35,272 bases of DNA from a bacterium (GCA_919901565.1 CAKKPE010000153.1:1-35272); one strand, 5' to 3'. Shown: positions 8,739 to 16,054, numbered from the stretch's first letter. Made by a program: numbers and translations. Notes: a model not told the origin generated them from the sequence alone.

Positions 8739-9731
8739 TTACAAGGCGATCCCGGTTTTACCAGCGATCTTCTTCGCCAACGTAAGGAAATCACCGTACG
8801 CTTCCTGCACGGCTAAGGCATGGCTCCCGATTGCGCCGTCAGCGGAAGTGAGCCGGAAAACCGGTTTTCTATGTTCCTGAGACAAAGGAATAAGGCTCCG
8901 ATAGTGTTTGATAGTTGCAAGACACAGGGGATCATCTTCAAGCTTCAGATTCTGCGCTGGTTCATTCAGCACGCTTTCGCGATAAACAGCCGGGATGCGG
9001 TTGACCCACTTGTCATACGCCTTGACCGGGCGATTCAAGCGGACGCTGTGCTGCTGACAAAGATATCCAGATGGCTGCATGTCCCCTTTGGGAAGAGAAA
9101 ATTCCGGCTTTGACCAATTGTCCAGGCGCTTCTTCCAGAGACTGCGCCAATTCCGAAGTGTGGGGCCGAGGTTCTTCAAACCTTGTAATGAGAACAGGTC
9201 CGCGCCGAGAGGTATGATAACGTAGTCCGTGGATATGAGCACAGACCGATTAATGGCCCCGAGATTTGGGCCGACATCAACCAGCAACATATCCGCTTCA
9301 ACTTTTTTTGCCGCCAATTGCATCACTTGCCAGAACGCGGTAAGAATACGGAAAGGCCGATAGAGGTTGTTGTCACCCATGCTGTCAGGCCATACGTTTG
9401 CGAGGTTTTCTTCAAAAGCGGACAAGGCGACATCACCAGGCAACAAATATAGATCGGTCGTAATCCTTTGTAACACAGGCTCCCGTAGATCGCCGACACC
9501 TGTCAGCGGCTGAATTGCCCTGTAGATCGTGTTTGCCTCGTTGTCGAGGTCCCATAAGGCTTCGAGTTTTCCCTCGTCCAGGAAGGCGGAAGTAAGGTTC
9601 GCCTGTGGGTCCAGATCAACAGCCACCACCCGCTTTCTTTGTTCGGAAAACATCCAGGCAAGGTGATAGACCAGCGAGGTTTTCCCGACGCCGCCTTTGT
9701 TGTTAAAGAAAGTAATCACCTTCGTATTCAT
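8739..9731 (-). CDS. ParA/MinD-like AAA ATPase
   Basis: This 330-residue P-loop ATPase has the deviant Walker A motif KGGVGKTS (12-19), AVDLDPQANLT (A'), and LLVDVGPNLGAINRS (Walker B region). ParA-type proteins partition DNA or position complexes. No ParB gene or parS-like repeat is visible, so a plasmid-partition role is unsupported here. The ATG at 9731 has GAGGAGA 6 nt before it, and its first bases overlap the TGA of the AlbA_2 gene (ATGA), so the two are translationally coupled. mod follows after 45 bp. The arrangement suggests a helper of the restriction-modification locus or a separate two-gene module; the substrate is unknown. Confidence 0.8.
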   Translation of the reverse strand: MNTKVITFFNNKGGVGKTSLVYHLAWMFSEQRKRVVAVDLDPQANLTSAFLDEGKLEALWDLDNEANTIYRAIQPLTGVGDLREPVLQRITTDLYLLPGDVALSAFEENLANVWPDSMGDNNLYRPFRILTAFWQVMQLAAKKVEADMLLVDVGPNLGAINRSVLISTDYVIIPLGADLFSLQGLKNLGPTLRNWRSLWKKRLDNWSKPEFSLPKGDMQPSGYLCQQHSVRLNRPVKAYDKWVNRIPAVYRESVLNEPAQNLKLEDDPLCLATIKHYRSLIPLSQEHRKPVFRLTSADGAIGSHALAVQEAYGDFLTLAKKIAGKTGIAL

Positions 9732-10945
9732 AGCGTTCTCCTCATCGTGCAAAGCACCGCAGTCGGCGTAACCGTAAACTCGGCCAGCGGATTGCCGTTA
9801 TCCCGCAATTCCTTCTGCGCTGTCGCAATACCCACACCGAAGCGCTGAACAAAGCCGTAGACCCTCATCGCGTCGGCGATATTAGGGTTTCGATAATCGG
9901 TAAAGCCCGGCTTGCCGAAATTCTGGGCCGTTACTTCGCCGAACGGTCCGCCCGGACTGATGACTTCTATGCGGTCGTTGAACCAGTATATCCTCACCGG
10001 AGAATTTGTTCCTTCATATGTCCTGTGCATCACGGCATTACGGACGATTTGCTGCAAGGCGGGCATGGGATAATCGACGTCACGCTTTTCAGTTTGCGCA
10101 GCGACCAAATCCACACTGACCCTGTTATGCGACTCCATTTTTTCGTCGATTCGCCGCAATAGCTGACCAATCGATCCATCGATGGCATCCTCATCAATCA
10201 CCGGGGCGGATAATTCAGTCCCATCCAGGCGTAAAAACTGTATGAATGCTCCAGGAATAAAATCCTGGGGCCGGTTGCCGAGTACCAGCAGCCCGAGAAC
10301 AGTCGGCACCGGTTCATCAAGTGACGCGATCATGCCGCAGGAAGCAAGTCTTTGTTCATACGACCGGTCATTCGCTTCAAGCACATCGCGTGCGAACGCA
10401 TTGGGCAGATACTCCTGCTCGAAAAGCATCTTATTCAGATCTTTCGCTGACGCGCTTGGTATTGGATGGATATCAAACGGTATATCCCTGAAGCGTCTTT
10501 TCTCATTGAGGATTCGCTCATCCTGTGCACTCGCGATAGCCCGTCTCGGTCCGGTTCTTATCCAAATTCTGCCTTTGTATCGCACTGGCGGCGTATCCGA
10601 CGGCTGTACGGTTACTACCGCTATGTCTTTATTCTTGAGTTTTCTTTTCTCGACCGTAAGCGTGGGCGGAGACAACGTATTGCCATCAGTCTTAATATCC
10701 GCCAATGTTCGGAGAAGCTCGTCGGTGACGGATAAGCCTGATGGAGAACCATCGTTCTTAGCGCCGATGAAGAGGACACCGGGCTTACGATGATCAGGCA
10801 GATCATTGGCAAAGGCGCATACTGCCTGCCGCCCTTTCTCCGGAGCATCGCCGTCCCAGCTTTCCTTGCGTTCCGCAAGATCGGATTCACTATCATCAAG
10901 AAGAGCTTCCAGTTCCGCATCATTATAGGTCATTTTTAAGGTCAT
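9728..10945 (-). CDS. AlbA_2 (schlafen-type) domain protein with GHKL ATPase-like C-terminus
   Basis: This 405-residue protein opens with an AlbA_2 putative nucleic-acid-binding domain (AERKESWD, then VLFIGAKNDGSPSGL near 60-75). It ends with an HATPase_c_4-like domain (QQIVRNAVMHRTYEG, IEVISPGGPFG, FGVGIATAQKEL). Such proteins are often annotated as transcriptional regulators or ATP-dependent helicase-like factors, but the biochemical role is unknown. The frame extends ten codons further, into duplicated TPR-gene DNA. The ATG at 10945 has AGGAGA at good spacing and is preferred. It is the first gene of an apparent AlbA_2-parA-mod-res string and overlaps parA by 4 bp. Confidence 0.8.
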   Translation of the reverse strand: MTLKMTYNDAELEALLDDSESDLAERKESWDGDAPEKGRQAVCAFANDLPDHRKPGVLFIGAKNDGSPSGLSVTDELLRTLADIKTDGNTLSPPTLTVEKRKLKNKDIAVVTVQPSDTPPVRYKGRIWIRTGPRRAIASAQDERILNEKRRFRDIPFDIHPIPSASAKDLNKMLFEQEYLPNAFARDVLEANDRSYEQRLASCGMIASLDEPVPTVLGLLVLGNRPQDFIPGAFIQFLRLDGTELSAPVIDEDAIDGSIGQLLRRIDEKMESHNRVSVDLVAAQTEKRDVDYPMPALQQIVRNAVMHRTYEGTNSPVRIYWFNDRIEVISPGGPFGEVTAQNFGKPGFTDYRNPNIADAMRVYGFVQRFGVGIATAQKELRDNGNPLAEFTVTPTAVLCTMRRTL

Positions 10946-10958
10946 GTATTCGTCTCCT

Positions 10959-11134
10959 GTAATCAACGCTCTCAATGTTGCCTTCGATCCGTTCTCCCTG
11001 ATCCAGCCTCTCGACGAGCGCCTTGTTCACGATCGCCACTTCGTAATCCGGATCGATCTCCAATGCCTTATTCAGACATTCCAGCGCCCTGGCCTTCTCC
11101 CCCAAACCCGCGTAAGCGAGCCCAAGGTTGCCAT
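10959..11134 (-). pseudogene. Internally deleted duplicate of the TPR gene
   Basis: About 175 bp here match the 3' part of the TPR gene at 16139-16312 at roughly 95% (NLGLAYAGLGEKARALECLN in both). The DNA then jumps at GTTGCC directly to the sequence around the start of that gene (17019 onward). About 712 bp, not a multiple of three, are missing, so the ATG at 11134 is out of frame with the TPR segment. The copy ends where the AlbA_2 gene begins. It is a remnant, probably not a functional protein. Confidence 0.8.
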
Positions 11135-11145
11135 AATGAATTCCC

Positions 11146-11292
11146 TCAATATGCTTCGTACGCCGTGCAGGCCAGGGAGAGCAGATCATCAAGCTGCTTC
11201 ACCGCAGCGGGATTTTCCAGAATGATGTAGTCCTTGGAACCGTCGGCTTTTTTCACATCGTTCTTCAACCAGTTCTTCTGTCCGGCAGGCAT
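11146..11292 (-). CDS. Small hypothetical protein (48 aa)
   Basis: An ATG at 11292 with TGAGGAAA six bases upstream opens a 48-codon frame: MPAGQKNWLKNDV... to ...LSLACTAYEAY. I do not recognise a family. The last residues LSLA-x-TAYEAY are shared with a frame ending at 17038, upstream of the intact TPR gene, because that DNA is part of the duplication. The stop codon overlaps the ribosome site of the TPR start, as in the other copy. It may be the 3' part of an older gene re-equipped with a new 5' end, or a genuine short partner of the TPR gene. Confidence 0.45.
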   Translation of the reverse strand: MPAGQKNWLKNDVKKADGSKDYIILENPAAVKQLDDLLSLACTAYEAY

Positions 11293-11371
11293 ATCAATTT
11301 CCTCACTCGAGAATGCATCTGTAGGGGTTCAGCTTGAAAATTGCCATTCAAACCCAGTCACAGAGCCGGCC

Positions 11372-11390
11372 ATTTGTTTACCAAACAAAT
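11372..11390. promoter_or_regulatory. Palindrome ATTTGTTT-acc-AAACAAAT
   Basis: Perfect 8-bp arms flank a 3-bp centre. It sits 28 bp beyond the stop of the HigA-like gene and 80 bp before the 48-aa ORF. It could be an operator or a hairpin ending the higBA transcript. No T-run follows on the minus strand. Confidence 0.4.
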
Positions 11391-11417
11391 TAATTTAATG
11401 ACATCCTCACAGCCGGA

Positions 11418-12515
11418 TTAAGAACTCATATGCCCCGCAAACATAGGTCTCACTTTACCCATAAGATTTCGCAGATGCGTATAGGGCAGCATTTCCTCGT
11501 GATGCAGCCGCCCAACCACGATCGATGGATGAATGCCGAGTTCCTTTGCGAAGGCAAGAACAGCGCTCCTCGAAAAGAACGGCTTGGTTCTTGTTACAAA
11601 AGCATTGAAGCGGTCCGGCGGAATCAAAAAATCCCGAGCCTTCTGATTAATTTTTCGCTCCATCTCATTTCCCGGATCATTAATAATATCCTGATCAAGA
11701 TAGCTTCCCGAAGTTCGTGCGCCTTCCATTACATGCACCAGCTCATGCATGAGTGTGAACCAGAAATTGTCGATCCGATCCATTCTGAGAGAGAGCGCAA
11801 CGACCGGAGAGCTTTTGTCCAACCAGAATGCCGCACCGTCTACACGAGTCTGGGGCAGGTGCGGCACAAAGACAAGGCGAATGCCAAGATTGCACAGGAT
11901 CTGCGGAATCTTGGCAACTGCCGGCTCGTCTACCGAAAGAGCGGGCAAATCCTGGACTGCCTTCCGTAATTTCTGCGCTTCATAGGCTGGGCACTTTATC
12001 TTTTTTGCATCTATCTCCGTCTTTCTCACCCATGCTAAAAGCGATGGAGTGTCTATAAGTCCCCCTTCGGACTTCCGGAAATTTACCGCAATCTTCGGCT
12101 GCTCCTCCAGACTGAAGATGCCAAAATAATTAAGCACTTCGGCTTCAAGCTTATCGATATTCTTTGATGGTTTGATCCAATGGCGCTTTGCCAACTCTTT
12201 GACCGGGGCGATGCTGTATAATTTCGCCCTGCGAACAACATGGTCTGAGTTATGCTGCTCATGATGAAGCATATCCAACCGGTATGCGGACTCAAGATTC
12301 AACCAGAACTCCGGCGTGGTCCCGATGGCTTTGGAAAACAGCAAAGCAGTCTCCGGGGTTATGGCCTTCTTGCCAGCAAGGATCTCATTGATCGCCTGCA
12401 AAGGCTTGCCCGTAATCTCAGCGAAATCCCCCTGGGTCCAGCAGCGAGCATCCAGTTCCTCTTTGAGGATCTCTCCAGGCCGTATCGGTTTGTATGGCTT
12501 ATTCATTTTCTCCAT
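11418..12515 (-). CDS. higA: HigA-like antitoxin fused to ImmA/IrrE-family metallopeptidase
   Basis: This 365-residue protein begins with an XRE-type helix-turn-helix of the HigA class (PGEILKEELDARCWTQGDFA... GKKAITPETALLFSKAIGT, about 13-68). It continues into a COG2856-like peptidase domain with HELVHVMEGA (HExxH zinc site, near 258-262) and a downstream ERKINQKARDFLIP helix. HigA antitoxins usually have about 100 residues, so the fusion is large. It likely represses its own operon and neutralises HigB. The peptidase part could control antitoxin or repressor turnover by analogy with ImmA/IrrE; this is inference. The start ATG lies 1 bp after the higB stop codon. No defect is seen. Confidence 0.88.
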   Translation of the reverse strand: MEKMNKPYKPIRPGEILKEELDARCWTQGDFAEITGKPLQAINEILAGKKAITPETALLFSKAIGTTPEFWLNLESAYRLDMLHHEQHNSDHVVRRAKLYSIAPVKELAKRHWIKPSKNIDKLEAEVLNYFGIFSLEEQPKIAVNFRKSEGGLIDTPSLLAWVRKTEIDAKKIKCPAYEAQKLRKAVQDLPALSVDEPAVAKIPQILCNLGIRLVFVPHLPQTRVDGAAFWLDKSSPVVALSLRMDRIDNFWFTLMHELVHVMEGARTSGSYLDQDIINDPGNEMERKINQKARDFLIPPDRFNAFVTRTKPFFSRSAVLAFAKELGIHPSIVVGRLHHEEMLPYTHLRNLMGKVRPMFAGHMSS

Positions 12516-12516
12516 C

Positions 12517-12816
12517 TTAATTCCCGTAGTGTTTGTTGATCTTAATGATCACTACGATCTTTCCGTCTTTGTCCTTTTCAATGGTGAGTATCAGTCTCCA
12601 TGCATTATTCAGCCGAATTGAATAACGGTCTTTCCCGCCCTTTAGCTTCTCGAAATGGAGGCTCTTTAAGGCCCTCAAGTCCCGCTCGTCCGCCGCCGCT
12701 TCGATCGTCCTCACCCGCCTGACAAACATCTCGGCTATGCCTTGGGGATAGCGTTCGCTGCCAGCACCATGCAGGTAAAGTTCTTCCAGCCGTTTGTCCG
12801 CGAAGCGGTATCTCAA
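12517..12816 (-). CDS. higB: HigB/RelE-family toxin
   Basis: This 99-residue RelE-superfamily protein of the HigB type contains HFEKLKGGKDRYSIRLNNAWRL, the core RelE-fold strand region, and ends KINKHYGN. HigB toxins cleave mRNA at the ribosome; the family role is known, activity here is inferred. The best start is TTG at 12816, because a strong GGAGG stands 7 nt upstream and no in-frame ATG precedes the conserved N-terminus (RYRFADKRLEELY). It precedes the antitoxin, the usual higBA order, and both are read from one strong promoter. Confidence 0.88.
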   Translation of the reverse strand: MRYRFADKRLEELYLHGAGSERYPQGIAEMFVRRVRTIEAAADERDLRALKSLHFEKLKGGKDRYSIRLNNAWRLILTIEKDKDGKIVVIIKINKHYGN

Positions 12817-12833
12817 TAATTTTCCTCCGTTCC

Positions 12834-12862
12834 ACTATAGCGAAAAGCTTTATACTTGTCAA
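12834..12862 (-). promoter_or_regulatory. Strong sigma70 promoter of higBA
   Basis: TTGACA (12857-12862) and TATAGT (12834-12839) on the minus strand are exactly 17 bp apart. Transcription would start near 12827, leaving a leader of about 10 nt before the higB TTG, with GGAGG inside it. Confidence 0.8.
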
Positions 12863-12866
12863 GTAG

Positions 12867-12887
12867 AATTCACCCATTGGGTGAATT
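12867..12887. promoter_or_regulatory. Palindromic operator next to the higBA promoter
   Basis: AATTCACCCA and TGGGTGAATT are perfect 10-bp inverted arms around one central base, 4 bp upstream of the -35 box. This is the expected type of binding site for the HTH domain of HigA, giving autoregulation. The binding is inferred. Confidence 0.7.
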
Positions 12888-13024
12888 TAAATAATCAATC
12901 GTCTTGCCGTACAGGTATCATCCCGTAATCATTTTATCTCATATTCTGAAAGCGGAATAGAGCGTTTGGATTAAACACGGAAATAAAAATGCCGTTAACT
13001 CCCTAATAATACAAGGATAAATAT

Positions 13025-13051
13025 TTATTTACTTTCACTTAAAGTAAATAA
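13025..13051. other. Perfect 11-bp inverted repeat at the truncation point of an AlbA_2 fragment
   Basis: TTATTTACTTT (13025-13035) and AAAGTAAATAA (13041-13051) are exact complements around a 5-nt loop. The last codons of the AlbA_2 fragment lie inside it. It may be a terminator-like hairpin or the edge of a lost element. Confidence 0.5.
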
Positions 13052-13220
13052 GCGGATCATAGATACCGACGATCAATAACCCACCATCCGTGTTGGCCAT
13101 AGCAACAATTGACTGCAACACTTTATCAACACCCGCGTTAGCGGTACCCAGACGCTTGAATTCGAGAGTCCGAGATTCAGCGGGTATGGCGAGAATGGTT
13201 TCTATCAGTTTATCGTTCAT
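13035..13220 (-). pseudogene. N-terminal fragment of an AlbA_2 domain protein
   Basis: This 61-residue frame shows the beginning of an AlbA_2 domain: SRTLEFKRLG, then VLQSIVAMANTDGGLLIVGI. It stops where the domain would continue (GIYDP is followed by five residues and TGA). Full proteins of this class have 400 or more residues, so it is a truncated remnant. No clear ribosome site precedes the ATG. It is not a copy of the AlbA_2 gene at 9728-10945, since the residues differ. Confidence 0.65.
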
Positions 13221-13327
13221 ATTTAATTGGCGAACCGTCGTACGCTATTGGGATCTGACTTGAAAATTGTCCTGCCCGTTCGAAGGCCTTTACCGCTCCG
13301 TAGGGTTTAAGATTGTGCTGCAAACAT

Positions 13328-13489
13328 TTATGCAGCCGCCTTCTTTCCCATCAGGATTTCGTTCACGGCCTGGAGGGGCTTCCCGATAATCTCCGCAAAA
13401 TCACCTTGGGTCCAGCCACGGGCATCGAGCTCATCCCTCAGGATTTCACCCGGCAAAACGGACCTGTGTGGCCTCTTTATGGTTTCCAT
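13328..13489 (-). pseudogene. Truncated HigA-like antitoxin (second higBA copy)
   Basis: The ATG at 13489 opens METIKRPHRSVLPGEILRDE, closely similar to the N-terminus of the intact HigA at 12515. Similarity continues through GWTQGDFAEIIGKPLQAVNE, then the frame ends after GKKAAA at a TAA. Only the first part of the HTH domain remains (53 residues). Confidence 0.8.
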
Positions 13490-13490
13490 C

Positions 13491-13580
13491 TTAGCCCCCA
13501 TAGCGATTGTTGATCTCGATGATCACCACGATCTTTCCGTCTTTGTCCTTTTCAAAGGTCAGAATCAAGCGCCAAGCCTT
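13491..13580 (-). pseudogene. 3' remnant of a HigB-like toxin (second higBA copy)
   Basis: Twenty-nine codons, from AWRLILTFEKDKDG to INNRYGG and TAA, match the C-terminus of the intact HigB (about 23 of 28 residues). A stop codon stands directly before the first matching codon, so the toxin's N-terminal two thirds are lost. The stop-start spacing to the HigA remnant is the same as in the intact pair. Confidence 0.8.
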
Positions 13581-13632
13581 TCACATCACCATTTGCCAAT
13601 TTCAGCAGACGCGTCGCCCTGTCTCAGGGCTT

Positions 13633-14835
13633 TCAAAAATCCACTAAATAACCACCCAAGGGATCTGAGAGATCGAAATCGGCCATGGCGATATATTCCT
13701 TCACGAAATCGACAATGTCCTTTTTCCTGCTTGTATCGGAGCAGACATCCGTCATGTTTATGAGATACCCGTGCAGCCGGGTGCAGGCTTGCTTCAGATC
13801 CCATATTTCGTGCACGGCTTGCTGCTCCGGCAGATGCCAGAAGTCGTTGATAGGCATGAACCGCGGATTATAAAACACCGAAGCGTGTTCCACCTCAAGA
13901 GCGGCAACCTGTTCCTTGAGCGACGCAATGTAGAGTTTCAGCTTCTCGTCGGGTAAGGTGCCGAGATCATGGCTTTCCGATGCGACCCATTCCATTTCGA
14001 GTTTGAGAAGCGCGGCAATGTCCTTGCCGGCATAAGCCACTGTTACCTTCTTCATCAGCTCTTCTTTCCGCATTTTTTCCGCGCCGTCCATTTCGGTGTC
14101 CGGATGCAGGGCCTTGGCCAGCGAAAGATACAGGCTCCGCATGCTTTTGGTCTGCTGAATTTCTTTCCGTTTTCTGAGTTCCTCCTGCTCAATCTGCTTC
14201 TTCGACTTTTTCCTTCCGGAACAGCGTCTTTCCTGCTGTTTCCCGTTGTTCATAATTTCGCTCTGGATGCGGCTCGCAAAGCGCGCCATTTCCTCGGGCG
14301 TGCCGCCCATTTCTCCGAAATCAATGTCCAGGCCGAAAGCGCCCTTAACCTCTTCCGAAAACATCCGCTTCATGGCATCCTTCTGACTTTGAACTTCCTG
14401 TTGGTAATTCGATCTTGACCAGGCATTGTAAAACTGCTCGGTTTCAACGTCGGGCTCAATCTGGGAAAAGGCCTCGTCGCACAGAATCAGGATCACGTTG
14501 CGCACGTCAGCGGCCTGGCGCTTGCCGTATTTGATCCTTTTCGTGGTTTCACCCAGGGATTTCGCCAGCGACAGCCTGTTCGCTGCGATAGATCGCTGCA
14601 GTGCGGGTATATCCGCGTTGTACGCCTTGAGCACGGCTTCGAGCTTCGCAGAGTCCCGATGAATCGCGTTTTGAAGCTGTTCGATGCGTTTCGATAGTCG
14701 GTTAAAGGTCTGCTGATTTTTAGTCAGCTTCTTGTTTTGCACGGCGGCAATCTTCAGGTCTTTATTACGCGATCTTTCAGTTCCTAACTCACTATCATCA
14801 AACGGAGAACATGTTTTGTCGTAATGTTGGGGCAT
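13633..14835 (-). CDS. Coiled-coil protein with an internal J domain
   Basis: This 400-residue protein of no named family begins with about 100 residues of probable coiled coil (KDLKIAAVQNKKLTKNQQ...). A lysine/glutamate-rich stretch lies near 205-230. A J-domain-like segment follows, with SLYLSLAKALHPDTEMDGAE and the HPD motif at 244-246. J domains stimulate Hsp70 ATPases, so it may recruit DnaK to a client; client and role are unknown. The C-terminal 130 residues are unassigned. The ATG at 14835 has AAGGAG about 10 nt upstream. It follows the DUF4325 gene after 31 bp in the same direction, so the two look like an operon. Confidence 0.7.
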   Translation of the reverse strand: MPQHYDKTCSPFDDSELGTERSRNKDLKIAAVQNKKLTKNQQTFNRLSKRIEQLQNAIHRDSAKLEAVLKAYNADIPALQRSIAANRLSLAKSLGETTKRIKYGKRQAADVRNVILILCDEAFSQIEPDVETEQFYNAWSRSNYQQEVQSQKDAMKRMFSEEVKGAFGLDIDFGEMGGTPEEMARFASRIQSEIMNNGKQQERRCSGRKKSKKQIEQEELRKRKEIQQTKSMRSLYLSLAKALHPDTEMDGAEKMRKEELMKKVTVAYAGKDIAALLKLEMEWVASESHDLGTLPDEKLKLYIASLKEQVAALEVEHASVFYNPRFMPINDFWHLPEQQAVHEIWDLKQACTRLHGYLINMTDVCSDTSRKKDIVDFVKEYIAMADFDLSDPLGGYLVDF

Positions 14836-14866
14836 TTCAGACGCGCTCCTTTTAAAAAGAGTCCTT

Positions 14867-15904
14867 TCACTCCGCTGCGTTCGACAGCGCCCGTTGAATC
14901 ATCTGTTGAACATGCTTATTCGCCCGTAACGACATGAGATCTATGTGCGGGTGTTGCTTGACGAACACGCGGAACACTTCGTCGGCGAAGGCCTGGCCGA
15001 TGGTCTCGACATTATCGAAATCCAGGACCACCACTTTGAACCGGTCTACCCGCTCCATGAGGCGCTTTCCCTGCGAGCGTGATATAAGCTTTTCATTTCC
15101 GTACTGCGCCAGTTTGACGGGAACGACGGTCTTGGTGAAGCCGTACTCATCGCCGGTCGTGAACTCGTCTACCACCTTCTTCACGGTCCTTGCGGTATGG
15201 TTCTTCAGCTTCATGAACACGCCGGTTCCCGTCTGGAATTTTTGATTTTCCAGAATCCAGTCTTCATCCTCCGCATGGGTGTGCGAAAAAAACGCGTTGC
15301 CCGACAGGATGCGGAAATCATCGAACATCCTCGAGGAAAAGAATATCCCCTCCCCGGTGTGCCGCTCCGGATCAGTCGTCAGCTTGCCCTTGGATAGTTC
15401 CAGGACCGCATGACGTTCGTCCTCCAGGCCCAACGCATTCTGGATCTTCTTGAAAATGCCGACACCGTTATCAAACAGGACCAGTTCGGTGGACATCGCC
15501 GTTCTGGTCATGTTGATGCTGACCTGCTTCCCATCGGAATGATCGATCGCGTTATTCATCATCTCGGTAAAGCCATAGTGCCAGATGTCCCGAACATTGT
15601 CCGGCAGCTTGCCGAGCTTCGGCTCGATGTCATTTCGCCAGATGCTGTCCTCTGCGGACTTGTTCTCCAGGGTAATGATCGTTTCCCATTGGAGCAGCGG
15701 ATGCAGAAAGTAGTGGCGGTTTTTCGTGCTGCCTGACACGATCAGCGCCCCCTGTTCCACCAGACGCTGAATGTGTTTGTTGACAGCCTGCCTGGTTATG
15801 TCAAAGGTCTTGACCGCAAGGTTAGATACGTCACGCGGGTGGCTTTCCACGTTATCGAGAATAAACTGACGTATATCTTCGCCTCTTTTTCTAATGCCGA
15901 CCAT
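14867..15904 (-). CDS. HTH - GHKL ATPase - DUF4325 (STAS-like) protein
   Basis: This 345-residue protein has three parts. An N-terminal winged-helix (about 1-65: DITRQAVNKHIQRLVEQGAL) comes first. A GHKL ATPase domain follows, with N-box EMMNNAIDHSD, G1 LFDNGVGIF and G2 HTGEGIFFSS. A C-terminal STAS-like DUF4325 domain ends it (VVVLDFDNVETIGQAFADE). It resembles an anti-sigma kinase and its antagonist joined in one chain with a DNA-binding head; that reading is inference. The ATG at 15904 has AAAGG upstream. A strong promoter overlapped by AACCTTA boxes precedes it, consistent with autoregulation by the HTH. The J-domain gene follows after 31 bp. Confidence 0.8.
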   Translation of the reverse strand: MVGIRKRGEDIRQFILDNVESHPRDVSNLAVKTFDITRQAVNKHIQRLVEQGALIVSGSTKNRHYFLHPLLQWETIITLENKSAEDSIWRNDIEPKLGKLPDNVRDIWHYGFTEMMNNAIDHSDGKQVSINMTRTAMSTELVLFDNGVGIFKKIQNALGLEDERHAVLELSKGKLTTDPERHTGEGIFFSSRMFDDFRILSGNAFFSHTHAEDEDWILENQKFQTGTGVFMKLKNHTARTVKKVVDEFTTGDEYGFTKTVVPVKLAQYGNEKLISRSQGKRLMERVDRFKVVVLDFDNVETIGQAFADEVFRVFVKQHPHIDLMSLRANKHVQQMIQRALSNAAE

Positions 15905-15936
15905 ATTAACCTTTTATTCATATGTTAGGTGTAGGC

Positions 15937-15990
15937 AACCTTACCAAAAAAGATTGTAAACCTTATATATGTTATTGTCAACCTTATATG
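15937..15990 (-). promoter_or_regulatory. Strong promoter covered by AACCTTA operator repeats
   Basis: On the minus strand TTGACA (15976-15981) and TACAAT (15953-15958) are 17 bp apart. On the plus strand ATTGTAAACCTTATAT (15953) and ATTGTCAACCTTATAT (15974) are a direct repeat with one mismatch and a 21-bp period. A third AACCTTA stands at 15937, 22 bp before the first. The boxes therefore lie on one face of the helix and cover the -35, the -10 and the start region. They are probably bound by the HTH domain of the following gene. Confidence 0.75.
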
Positions 15991-16054
15991 CGGATCACTT
16001 TTATTGTTCCAACCCGCTCGCTCAAAATCTTGTTTCAGCAAGAATACCGCCGAA

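Noticed and set aside
8739-9731. Plasmid partition locus
   Set aside because: Only the ParA-like ATPase is present; no ParB gene, parS-like iterons or replication gene was found.
13586-13804. Minus-strand ORF of 72 codons
   Set aside because: It overlaps the end of the J-domain gene in another frame and has no features.
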